Of a stretch of DNA of 64,000 nucleotides, positions 18,101-26,789 are shown one piece after another. How positions within the stretch are numbered: the first letter of the stretch is position 1; each line of letters starts with the position of its first letter. Position numbers and translations under genes: made by a program. The notes below the pieces were generated by a model. That model ran no database searches. It was not told the DNA's origin and saw only the letters and a program-made list of their open reading frames with translations. This DNA comes from Coprinellus micaceus (lineage: Eukaryota; Basidiomycota; Agaricomycetes; Agaricales; Psathyrellaceae), in assembly GCA_951394405.1 (NCBI GenBank), contig OX596335.1, positions 3,782,001 through 3,846,000 of the forward strand, written 5' to 3'.

Positions 18101-20438
18101 CCTCTCTCGCTCGGACATTCGCTTGATACCGGGTTCATGTCGTTCACTGTTTTGTTTCGCCCGATGGGCTTCCAGGACATATCCTTTAATTTCTGCCATA
18201 GCTGCGCAGACCTTGAATATGGAGTCAGCACACTGTGACCGACCAAGCTGAAGAACCAAAACTTACCACCGCAGTGGCGACAGCAATCACCGGCGTGAAA
18301 GAGCCCGTCTTGCGCTTTTTAATCAGCACATTCTCCTCCTTGGCAAATCGCTTTAGCGCCCAAGGCGACCTTGTTCCGACGTTGTTGACAAAGGAAGTGG
18401 CGGTTCTCGTAATGGCGGAATGAGTTAAGTGAAGGACTTTGTATTTGACCTCGCCAATCTGGGCGATCTCCTTCATGCGTGGGTGTGCTACGTTGGTGCT
18501 GCACTGATCGTTATTGAGATAAGAGTCTGCAAGCTAGGGGAAGTAGCGGAAGCACACCTACCTCGGCATGCCCAACGTCAGCCAGAGTGGGGTATCTCAG
18601 GCGGGTTTCCTGAGCAGATATGGTATCCACGGAATGGAGGAGCGACATCAATGCGGCGGAGTCTTTGGCCAAACTAATCGTTGGGCCTGGGGTTGGGAAG
18701 GCCAGCGAGATATCAGGGGAGATTGTGATGTCCGTTGTCACGAGCTCACGCGCGTATGCTATCAGCCTCTCAACCTCCCTAGTGTACTCGCTGATTGCCT
18801 ATGTGACCAGAGAGTGAGTGAAATGGTTCGAAGCCTGTCCGCAGGAAGATTACAAACCTCGGTAGTGCTTGGCTCAAGAACGGAGTGGTAGAACATTGCC
18901 AGCTTTTTATTCGTGACTGGGCAAGACGTCAGCAATGTGGGGACTGGGCTCACAGGTTGGGCTCACCGGACTCCCAAGTGAAACCAGGGGTTGCAAGTGC
19001 ATTGGCCACAAAGCGCTCGTTCAGTTCGGCTTGCCTGGAGATGATTGGAGCGATGTACTTGGAAGTATTATACCGCTCGAAGTCGCGCAACAAGGTAATT
19101 GGGCCTTTCAAGGCGGTCCCGGAAACCAGGGTAGAAGAGACAAGTGCATCATGGAACAATTTGAATGCGTGTTGGGTGCTTACGAGTTGGGCCGTCCGGA
19201 AGGCGATGGATGCCTCATCTTGAAATTCCGGCGTCCAGGTCTTCTCGTCCTTAGCTCGCTGAATTGCTTCTTGATATAGAGTGCTGCACTTGATGTAGTA
19301 GTCGCTGTGCATTTTGTTCCACTCGGACATATCTTCTTTACCAAGCATCTCCTCGGCTTCCTTGGGATCGTTGTCGTCGTTGTCGTTGTCACCCTGCTCG
19401 CCATTGTCGTCGTCATCGTCATCGGTCAAGGGTGATTCTTCAATGCTGATATTGGCGGTGTAATTAGCGGGCAAGGGCAACGACCCTATATCCTGAGATT
19501 CATTATGTGCCGTGAAGTTGGCGGGTGAGTTGACCGATGGAGGTGGGGGACCCTGCGCTAGACTTAGGTGATGTGGCGGCAATAGGCATGAAGGCGAACT
19601 CACTGCTGCGCTAGTGTCCCCTGCTGGGTTTGCTTGAGGGTCGGTGCTCGGTACCTGGAATAGTCAGGGAGTCACTCAACTGGTGACTTTGTCGCTACCG
19701 TCAAGCTTACCAGTGGTTTTTTATGCCCAAGTATTATCTATAGGCAGCTTGTCAGCAACGGCAGCGGCGGGGAAAGAACAGGATGCAGGGAGCGTATCTT
19801 ACATATGCTGCCTCAGACGCTGCCACGTTGATGTCGTTCGGCACTGGAACGTCCCTGAAGCTGAACTTGAAGTCCCATTGGTCCGGCAAAGTGAACGTGG
19901 GCGGCTTGTGCTGACGCTGCAGGTTAAAAACCTGGTCTAACGCGTTGTAATCCAGGTGATCCTGGGCAAGGTTATCAACGCCCCACCCCGCATTGTCTGT
20001 TTGATTTTTCTGGGCAGGGTGTTGTGTGCTAATTCATGCCTTCAGCCCATCGTTCATGAAAACGCTCAGCGGCAGGGCGACTCACCCATCCGATGTCGAC
20101 ATCATCAAACTCGGGGCGCACTTTGGGATGGTGGTGAGTGTCAAGGTGGATTTAACAGAATCCAAGCATCGAGAACCCCTTGAAGATTCAAGCTTGCTTT
20201 TTGGAAGAAGCCATGTGACGGTCTTCAATTCGTTGTGCCCGAGCCATGAGGTAGTTGCCCCGCCTAGATAACCAGTCAGTAAAAACGTGCTTCTGGCAAC
20301 AAGTTTCTTGGACAGCGGGGAGTGCGGGTAATGCCTAACAAGGTGTGGGTCAAGGCAAACCGTGGCGAAGAAGTTGGCGCTGACTCACCGTAACAACATC
20401 CGCTCCCAAATCACGCAGAATTCAGGATCTAATGCCAT
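9197..20438 (-). CDS. Large multi-exon host gene, function unknown, disrupted by element 2
   Basis: The start at 20438 has a textbook context, GCCACCATGG. Exons follow with good GT/AG borders. Stretches include [37 protein letters not shown] (19.9 kb), a 27-bp micro-exon near 19.72 kb, an Asp-rich acidic run (19.4 kb), and helical regions at 18.9-17.8 kb (for example [19 protein letters not shown]). A Ser/Pro/Gln-rich tail (17.6-17.4 kb) leads into five tiny exons (17325-16827). The last of these is interrupted by element 2 and resumes at 9551-9542. Two more exons follow (9492-9406, 9354-9197), ending NAQFLH before TAA 9199-9197. I do not recognise the family. Exon borders around 20.2-19.95 kb and 17.75 kb are uncertain. 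The copy is probably null unless the element is bypassed. Confidence 0.75.
9552..10803 (-). repeat. Element 2 3' LTR (1,252 bp)
   Basis: TGTTACG...CGTAACA ends. U3 carries a tandem CTGCGCAAGCTGAGTAAAGCGAAG motif, one 24-bp unit more than in the 5' copy. TATATATA lies at 10476-10469, with the AGCTTGTTAT block at 10443-10434 in sense orientation. A polypurine AAGGGGG next to it (10804-10820) matches element 1. Confidence 0.93.
10844..11671 (-). CDS. Element 2 third ORF (275 aa), intact
   Basis: This is a homologue of the 326-aa ORF in element 1: same opening [11 protein letters not shown], then [29 protein letters not shown], and a C-terminal Cys/His module C-x2-C-x4-H, KTDH, C-x2-C, APHHY and WECP, followed by an acidic tail. 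It is the only complete ORF in an element whose pol is destroyed, which suggests that the protein, or the RNA region, is under selection or acts in cis. Identity with the element 1 copy is clearly partial, so the two lineages separated well before these insertions. Confidence 0.85.
   Translation of the reverse strand: MSAISTPSTVYTATPDYSPMSFTPISTNAAYDIDVRNLNSLLIAPDVARLPERAFQNEEGKPHDLRTAFTDDEIVTAERTVAAMTTYEDLVDQAGKTGSLFGAANPGRKLLWPSWMREVEVAEERIRELNDIHEFTLGAHTHHNKLCRELFRRVQNASRRRQHWIRSIEDAMDDIRIDVRNAHLTLRNLDYRNLTWGKVTLGGLSKEEKEKRRGETCRSCNEKNHRKTDHIKWQCPYCKYHAPHHYAWECPEKPDDENDDPDGWYGEDSDWNIVN
11722..13100 (-). pseudogene. Decayed pol of element 2 (integrase to chromodomain)
   Basis: Fragments in different frames match element 1 pol in collinear order. 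They include [21 protein letters not shown] and [16 protein letters not shown] (near 12.8-12.7 kb), [20 protein letters not shown] (12.58 kb), a broken GPF region (12.1 kb) and chromodomain remains ([14 protein letters not shown], 11.9 kb). Many small insertions and deletions shift the frame. A 28-bp tandem duplication (near 12588-12643) repeats part of the integrase coding sequence. No functional enzyme can be made. Confidence 0.85.
13101..14670 (-). other. Element 2 interior, badly decayed (RT/protease/gag region expected)
   Basis: By position this should be the RT, protease and gag part of the element. I can pick out only short pol-like snatches (for example around 13.3-13.4 kb) and no continuous frame. 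Nothing here can be called as a gene. Confidence 0.5.
14671..15598 (-). pseudogene. Element 2 leader and truncated gag N-terminal frame
   Basis: The 500 bp next to the 5' LTR (15098-15598) are nearly identical to 7531-8031 of element 1, including the PBS and the AUG-less gag frame. The frame stays open without an AUG until 15087 and then to a stop at 14671, where the sequence no longer resembles Gag (a Lys/Arg-rich stretch). Such tight leader conservation beside a wrecked interior fits either selection on packaging and priming signals or recent template switching with an element-1-like RNA. Confidence 0.65.
15587..15598 (-). other. Self-complementary primer-binding site, element 2
   Basis: The same GAATAACAAGCT next to the 5' LTR as in element 1. 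Its ATAACAAGCT is the complement of AGCTTGTTAT in this element's own LTR (3' copy 10443-10434). The match is kept although most of the LTR has diverged. Confidence 0.75.
15599..16826 (-). repeat. Element 2 5' LTR (1,228 bp)
   Basis: Same ends as the 3' copy. I saw no substitutions between the two over the parts compared, only one 24-bp U3 repeat unit fewer here. The target duplication GTCGG follows at 16827-16831. Confidence 0.93.
16827..17325 (-). repeat. Array of tiny, same-phase, repeated exons in the disrupted host gene
   Basis: Exons 17325-17263 (63 bp), 17215-17150 (66), 17096-17037 (60), 16986-16936 (51) and 16881-16827 plus 9546-9542 (60) are all multiples of three, all split a codon after its first base T, and are separated by introns of about 47-54 bp. 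Each encodes a Pro-rich unit that often begins Y/S-E-T/S-A-P (YETAPP, SETAPP, YESAPL). Any of them can be skipped without a frameshift. They look like tandem exon duplications. Confidence 0.75.
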
Positions 20439-21837
20439 GGTGGCGTTGAGGTCAGCAAAGAAAAGTTGGGTAACGTTGGCTGCACGTTTGGCGGTGCGAC
20501 CGGGGAAGCGTGCATTAGTTTTGGGGCCGAGATCTTGAGTCTGAGCCCCCGAACACCCCCCGACCGCTCCGCCCCAAGGTTTTGAAACTCTCTGGCAACT
20601 CCAAAGCACTCGATGCAGAGCGCTACATGATGGGTTCTTTGGCACAAGCCACTCGACGAGTTTCAGTTTCATCATGTAAGCTTGCCTATGAGCGGCAATG
20701 CATCGTAATTGTGAATATGTAGTATACGAAATTCCATTCAGTTCGTCAGCAAACCTCACTAGTGAAAGTCAATGAAACAAAGAGACAGAGACAGAGAGAC
20801 TGTTCGAGCGTGCGTCGCGCTTGTGGAATGAAGTAGAAGATGGCCCTGGCTGCAAGGGGCTGCATATGTCTTCTGATGCATGAGGGTGTGCGGCCGCCTC
20901 GTGGAGGACCTTAGGGTATTGCTCCAAGGTGTAGTGGCGTGCGGACAGTGTAGTTGGTGCGGCTAGGCATTGCCTTTGAACACTGGGCTGTGACGCTAGC
21001 AGTCCATGGAGATCTGTGACCACGACATTGTGGTCAGCAAATGCTAAACATTTCACAGCGTACTTACACATACCTGATTACAATGGCCGGCTCGCTTTTC
21101 TGACGTTATCCACAGTGTCTTGAATGCGCCTACACGCAGAACGGGGCATCAGCATGCCTCTTCACAGAGAGCTTGAGGGCAAGCATGATACTCGCCATAG
21201 AGAGCCTACATAAGATTGGCGCAGCCGACAAACTCTTGACTCGTGTGGGGCCTTCTCGGGGAGCGTTGCACCGGAGGCTCATCAACACTGCTGAGTTGAG
21301 TTGGCAACCTTCCTTGGCATGAAGGGAGGCAAAGAATTGGGCGCACCGTGGTTTCTATTCAACGTGGTCGGTCGACGCATCTGCTGCAGGACGAGGTTAG
21401 GTGAGAAACTGAGGGGGTGATGTAACAAACCTGCTGTCCTTCATGGCTTAACCAACTCGCCCTTGCTCAAAGCGCCTAATCCTATTCTTGACCCCTCCCA
21501 GCACCGCTTCACTAATTGAGAACTTGCGGAGAACTTGTGAAGAATTCGCCAGGGGAGGGAGCTTTAGTGAGAGTGGGAGACTGTGGAAGGCCGTAATGGG
21601 AGAGTTGAACTTGGTGGGCGCGCTGAGATGGAGCGGTGAGGGGATCTCTTGCAAAGGCGGACATGCGAGGTAGATGCTATGCATGTAAGGGTTACGGACA
21701 CTGGATGCGAAACGCAGCGCATACCAGTGAGATGGTGGTGGTGGATAGAGAAGTAGGTTCGCGACAAATCACCATCAGAGTTCCAATCCAAAAGAGGAGT
21801 CATCCCCGAGCCTGCCACATTATATCTATTCTACGTC
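20439..21837. other. Intergenic, no gene supported
   Basis: Upstream of the start at 20438 and downstream of the oxygenase-like gene. Short minus-strand frames exist (for example 20769-21071) but without recognisable domains or consistent splice borders. I see nothing else in this 1.4 kb. Confidence 0.5.
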
Positions 21838-23770
21838 TTAAGTTCGCATATCACGGTGACCGCTCCAGCCGTTCCTTCCGTCAGCCCACAAATGGCCTGT
21901 CCTCTCGGTGTGGAAGACGAAGGAAATACGTCTACCTATGTAATCCATGTTGAAATGGCTGGTCCTGCTGCTACGGAAGGCGAAAATATCTCCTGGGCGA
22001 GCATGGCACACGATACCTGGCTCCTTCAGACATAGTTCGCCGCCTTCTCCATCGCAAAACGCAACTGAGACGCAGAAGTTCCCATCGTTCTTGTCCTTGT
22101 GGAGGCGGGTAGCGACATTGAAGTTGACGACGAGGCCCGGGAACGGATAGCAAGCCACTGCATGATTTGCTGGCAAGCAGTCGACGAATCCGGAGATGAT
22201 ATCACAGTCTTCCGGTAGCGCAGCTTGGACCTAGACCAAGGTGAGGAACATAGGTTCAGAACAAGGGATTTCAAGACCCACCCTCTCCGAGACCCAGTTG
22301 AAGAAGGAAGCTAGGCGGCTCAGAATGGCGTCTCGTTCAGCAGAGTTCTCTTGGCTTTCTTGGCTACCTCGAGGGACATTCCTGCAGCTGTTGACGTAGT
22401 TTTTGCCCGCCTTGCGAAGGGATGCCACGTCGACATCCATCGGCGCACCCTCTTGAGCCTAATCTCCGATATGAGGTTCAACATGCTCTAGAATGAGTGT
22501 AAAAAGGGACTCACACTTTGAGCATACCTGTTGTATATAGATATATGGATTGCCTCGAAATAGTTGTCAATTCCCTCCTCGCTTGTGTTGACAAATCGGA
22601 GCACCCCGGGCACAGCGGAATCGGCAAGGTCGAGCACCGCACGTCTCATGTCCTCCGGCATGTCTGTCCAAGAAATGAGCATCCACTCCTCGTTCTTGTC
22701 GTTTATGCGGAGTGTCTGGCCATTCAGCTGGGCAGTATCCAGCCGAACGTATGGAGATAATCCGGGTCGAGTGCCATCAGCAAGGTTTTGGCGTATCTAG
22801 GACATATTAGCAGTACACAAACCACTGGATGGAATAACAGGGCATACCGCTCGTTCAAATTCATCAATACTGCTACAAACGCGGGCGTCCTTCGCAAGGT
22901 CCCTTTCCCGGACCGTTTTTTGGTAGGCGTCCTGCCGATCACCCTGATGATAATCTACCTTTCTATTGGCTTCGAGTTCAGGATCAAAGCCAGTGGGAAT
23001 AATCCTGATGGAGGATGTCGAAGGGAGGCCAGCTAGTCGCCTCCAGACCGTGAAGGCATCCTTCGGGTCTCCATTGAGAGGTGTCGGCGCTCCCGGATCC
23101 AACGATACAGGCGCAAGAGCAGGGGCCCACACCAACCGGTCTCGTTCTTTGGTAAAATCGCTACAACGATATTAGGCGACGCAATTAGAAAGACTGTAAA
23201 ATGTACCCACTGATACGAAATCATGTCAAAAAGAGCGTCACATCGCAAGAGGTCGCCACAGTGTATGGTTGGAGGACAGCCAAACCTCAAGAGGAATGCA
23301 GGGGGGAAAAAATCGGAGAGTTTTAGGGAGTAACGAGAACGAAGGAAGGAAATGGCTGGAATAAGACTCTGGCGCACCATCTTCCCAACCTTGCCTGCAA
23401 TGATTGGCGATACATGGTCATTGTGCGTCCCTAGGGTGACCATTTTCAAACGCACCTTCAGATGAGGGTCGGGAAATCATTCTAGCCAACCGAAGGAACT
23501 GTTCTCCGGTGATGTTGACTATATCTGCTCGGGCTCTAGAGCAAGCAAGAATGATTATGAGATACATCGAGCCTGGAGCTATCGATCAGCGCATGCCATT
23601 TAATTGCGAGTCTGTGCTCACCAGCGCCAGCAAGTGCGCATGCTTTCGTTCCATTGTCCAGATAGCGTCGTAAGGCGTAGAGCGTCACTTTGGTGGGGTG
23701 CTGATCACGTATTTCGGTCAATAGAGCTGTGACGGAGACTCCGGGCCTTGCTTTCCGTTCACTGTAGGGA
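21838..23770 (-). CDS. TET/JBP-like 2OG-Fe(II) dioxygenase domain protein (gene 1)
   Basis: The C-terminal exon (22176-21838) has the double-stranded beta-helix signature of the fungal TET/JBP-type oxygenases: FPGLVVNFNVATRLHKDKND (HxD iron ligands), GGELCLKEPG, GDIFAFRSSRTSHFN (distal His) and RISFVFHT (Arg for 2-oxoglutarate). Upstream exons (22440-22231, 22682-22488, 23135-22865, 23455-23215, 23721-23536) give the divergent N-terminal half, for example VTLYALRRYLDNGTKACALAGA. Known members oxidise 5-methylcytosine in nucleic acid; activity here is inferred. Such genes are expanded in Agaricomycetes and often neighbour KDZ transposons (established association). The N-terminal boundary is unclear because it runs into a repeat (23.83-23.95 kb). 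Confidence 0.7.
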
Positions 23771-23855
23771 CTCTCGATCAGAGAGTGATGGGACCCGATA
23801 GTTTGGATGGCTTACCTGTCCACACTATAACACCCGGGTGCCATCAACCCATGCC

Positions 23856-23944
23856 CAACCTGGGCCAACATCACACCCAGTTTGATGGCAGACCTGGGCC
23901 CAGCTGAGCTCCGCCTGATGACCAAAGCAGATGGCCCAGGTGGG
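23856..23944 (+). repeat. Left copy of an imperfect inverted repeat
   Basis: By hand alignment 38 of 49 bases of 23856-23904 match the reverse complement of 45052-45100. After the same spacer, GATGGCCCAGGTGGG (23930-23944) matches GATGGCCGAGCTGGG of the right copy. Rich in TGGGCC motifs. It could be the terminal repeat of a 21-kb unit or one copy of a small dispersed element. Confidence 0.55.
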
Positions 23945-24048
23945 CTTGAATTCCATATAGGGAAATCCACCAATACTCCACGCCCTGCTGTTGGCGGAGC
24001 TCGGACAATGTGCCGGTTGGGTGTCACGGGAATGTAAACGAGGAGGCG

Positions 24049-24705
24049 TCAGGCCCGCATTGCGGGAATGGGGTCTGATTGTGGCAGCGGCGGAATACAG
24101 CGGATAGGAACGGAGAGTCGAGGCATTGGTAAAAATATACATATAACAACCCGGAACTGCGCACGGAAAGCGCGGGAGCTACATCGACATGAGCTACAGA
24201 AGCCACCATGGCGAGGCAGTACAGGTGGTATCGCTAGCAGAAGTGAGAACGTGTCTAACAAGAAGCCTGCAACGGTGGTCAACGACCAGATAACAGAGGG
24301 ACGAGGCACACGCACATCTTTGAGGGACACCCTGATGGCTGCCACAGAGGCACTGAGTTCGGCGAGGGCACGTGTATTCTCCCTCTCGGATTCCTCCAAG
24401 CGGTTCACCCGCCGTTGCAGCTCTTCCGACTCCCCCTGCAATGCCACCATGCTGGCGGCTTGAATAATGTATGAATCGACAAAGGCCCTCTGACTGAGGA
24501 GCAGACCGTCGATATTGCATTGAAGGTCGAACAGCTTCACGCGCGTGGTTTCGCAAAAGGGGAAGACAAAAGTGTCCATTTGGTGGTCGATGTGCGCGTT
24601 ATGTTGCTCGAGGTTATCGCTCATTTGCCTGAGCTTGTCCAAGACGTCAGAAACGTCCTGGAGTAGCTCACGGGGGGTGGCATAGATGAGGGCGGCGGGG
24701 GGCAT
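24049..24705 (-). CDS. Small coiled-coil protein, function unknown
   Basis: A 218-aa frame from MPPAALIYATPRELLQDVSDVLDK. Residues 10-130 are heptad-rich (DVLDKLRQMSDNLEQHN, ELQRRVNRLEESERENTRALAEL), suggesting a long coiled coil. A hydrophobic stretch near residues 135-160 (WSLTTVAGFLLDTFSLLLAI) could be membrane-spanning or the edge of an unrecognised intron. First of three small minus-strand coiled-coil genes in a row. No family recognised. Confidence 0.55.
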   Translation of the reverse strand: MPPAALIYATPRELLQDVSDVLDKLRQMSDNLEQHNAHIDHQMDTFVFPFCETTRVKLFDLQCNIDGLLLSQRAFVDSYIIQAASMVALQGESEELQRRVNRLEESERENTRALAELSASVAAIRVSLKDVRVPRPSVIWSLTTVAGFLLDTFSLLLAIPPVLPRHGGFCSSCRCSSRAFRAQFRVVICIFLPMPRLSVPIRCIPPLPQSDPIPAMRA

Positions 24706-25024
24706 AGTTAGAGTTGGAATGTGAGTATACGGAATCAGTCGTAGCAGTATTTATCCGGAAAACGGACATCGACATGCACCCCCGAGGCACCGCAGCCCTT
24801 TACACCTTTCACGCACGACCATGCGGAGTGTATCAATAGGATGTTAATATAACTATGATTACAATCAATGCGGAAAAAGGGGCGTGGACTGTTTACAAAC
24901 AATGGGACCGATATCCGAGAACGCGGACATGGCTGCCTGACAACCCCGTGCGGAATGCGGTGGGCAAAGACAGGCGAACAGAACCCCCGTCTACGCCTCA
25001 CCTGGAATGAAGCAGTCACTGGAA

Positions 25025-25426
25025 TCAGATACACACATTCACATATTGAAGGGATTGCTCACCATTAGACCCAGCCAAACGTTCAATGACTATATCCATC
25101 AGATATTTCAGGCCGTCGATGTCGTGCGACATGGCCACGATCTCGGATTCGACAGCCTCCAGCCTGTGCCTCATCAAATCCATCTCCCACTCAACGGCGT
25201 TCATGAAGGAGTGGAGCCGAGTTTGCACGACAGCCACCTCACTGATAACGCTACGGGCGGTGGCGAGAACGTCGGTTTGAGAGTCGATGTACACAGCACT
25301 GAACCGCTGCAACGACTGTGCGACGGCTTCGGATATGGCACGCTTGAGTTCCGGCAGGAGGGCCGTGTCGTGGTTGTCCGTGTGGAGAGACAGGGGCTTG
25401 GGTATCGAAGGCGGGGTAGGGAAAGA
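25025..25426 (-). CDS. Small coiled-coil protein, function unknown
   Basis: From MSFPTPPSIPKPLS (an ATG also exists 21 nt upstream) the frame is about 133 aa. The middle and end are predicted helical with heptads (ELKRAISEAVAQSLQRF, EWEMDLMRHRLEAVESEI). The intergenic DNA on both sides carries CGGACA motifs. Similar size, strand and architecture to its two neighbours, but I cannot show homology by eye. Confidence 0.55.
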   Translation of the reverse strand, partial: SFPTPPSIPKPLSLHTDNHDTALLPELKRAISEAVAQSLQRFSAVYIDSQTDVLATARSVISEVAVVQTRLHSFMNAVEWEMDLMRHRLEAVESEIVAMSHDIDGLKYLMDIVIERLAGSNGEQSLQYVNVCI

Positions 25427-25747
25427 CATCTGAGGTATGGTCACCACGTTGCTAAATCGATGATTAGAATGAGGCAGAACTTGTAGTATAAATATGAATC
25501 CCCCCTCTATCGCGAGGCTTCCAGCGTGGGGTTCGGCATCACGGAGCGTGATGCGATCTTCTCCGGCTCACGGACAACCACGGATAGAGTGCGGACAATG
25601 AACGTGGCCCGGACGGACAAACACAGGACCTGGTGTGACACAGCGGAATGGCAATTGCGAAGAGATGAGCAACGAGACGTTCATTCGAAATGCTGGGTAT
25701 GACGAGGCTGCGAGTACATGTGTAAATACAATGAGTACGATGTGGTC

Positions 25748-26547
25748 CTATCGAGCCATCGATGCATCGGCAATCGCTTTGTTCGTACCAGCGCTAACCA
25801 TCCTCTTCTCAACCGATTTGAGCTCGTCCATGAGACGTTGCACTTGGACGATCTTCCTGTGCACCATAGACAGACGCTTGACGCTATCGCGCACCTGGTT
25901 ATCAATCAGGAGAACGGCGTCAGATGCGATGGAGTGCGCATCCTCGATTTCGCGGATGGTGCAGGCCGCAAGGTTGAGCGTGTTGAACGTAGGGAGATGG
26001 TACGTGATGTCGACAATCTTCCGTTGTAATTTCCAGGCAGCGATGGCTTCGATGGGTGTGAACGGGGCCACGACCTCTTCGGGTTGGAAGGGAGTCCACC
26101 AGGCGAATTCATACTTGGGTAACAAGCGGTCGGGGCCCGATGGTTGACTTGAGGTCATCTCCATGAGGGACATGAGCTCCAAGTCGCGCTCTCGCGCACG
26201 AATATCAGTGTACAGCCGTCCCGCCGGAGGGAGGTCGATGAGTAGGCCGTGGGCATTGATGCTGTAGCCCAGAATGAAAGAAAACACGGCCTTTGGGAAT
26301 TGAACTGTAGAAGGTAGGCTGAGAGGGAAGAGAGGGACGTACGAGTTCATTTCCCATCCTATGCCTCCACACCTTCGTAGCAGATTCATCCGCCACCAGC
26401 ACATCGATGAAACTGAGGAGAGTGGTAGAACAAGCGCGGATACGACTGGAGCAGAAATTGACGAGTGACTGGCAGCCTTGGTGGCCGAGATCGTGTAGAT
26501 CTTTGATACAGGAGACGTAGGCTTCGTTAAAAATGGCGGAAGACATT
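25748..26547 (-). CDS. Small coiled-coil protein with one intron, function unknown
   Basis: Starts MSSAIFNEAYVSCIKDLHDLG (26547). A frame change near 26.3 kb is explained by a short intron (donor GTACGT near 26334, acceptor CTACAG near 26303; exact phase uncertain). The second part reads YSINAHGLLIDLPPAGRLYTDI, a Pro/Trp-containing middle, then a coiled coil (REIEDAHSIASDAVLLIDNQ, KIVQVQRLMDELKSVEKRM). Third of the minus-strand trio. No recognised domain. Confidence 0.55.
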
Positions 26548-26663
26548 AATGGGAGGGGAGAAAGGTGGAGAGCGGACAACGATGACCCAGAGTAGCCACG
26601 CCTGGGCGATGGTGACGTGCGAATCATCTTCCTATCACGGAAACCGAAAAAGGTCTGATGCCG

Positions 26664-26680
26664 GCGGACAACTGTTGTCC
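26664..26680. promoter_or_regulatory. Palindromic CGG-N11-CCG motif
   Basis: CGGACAACTGTTGTCCG: two 8-bp arms around one central base, in the intergenic space between the transposase end and the third coiled-coil gene. The half-site CGGACA recurs in many intergenic spaces of the 24-45 kb island. The CGG-N11-CCG spacing is like that bound by dimeric zinc-cluster proteins; which protein binds here is unknown. Confidence 0.45.
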
Positions 26681-26789
26681 GTGCATGCTGTCGAACTCCG
26701 GCTTTCTAACTTGACACACGAATGCCAGGGTGAGGGGTTTGATCCTTTATAACATATAAACCGACTATGCCAGTGTGATAGGGTACACT

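Noticed and set aside
20130..20215. GC-AG intron in the large host gene (donor AAAAA/GCAAGC)
   Set aside because: No matching acceptor gives an open frame; a GTCACA donor with acceptor CCCAAAG fits as well, so the border is left undecided.
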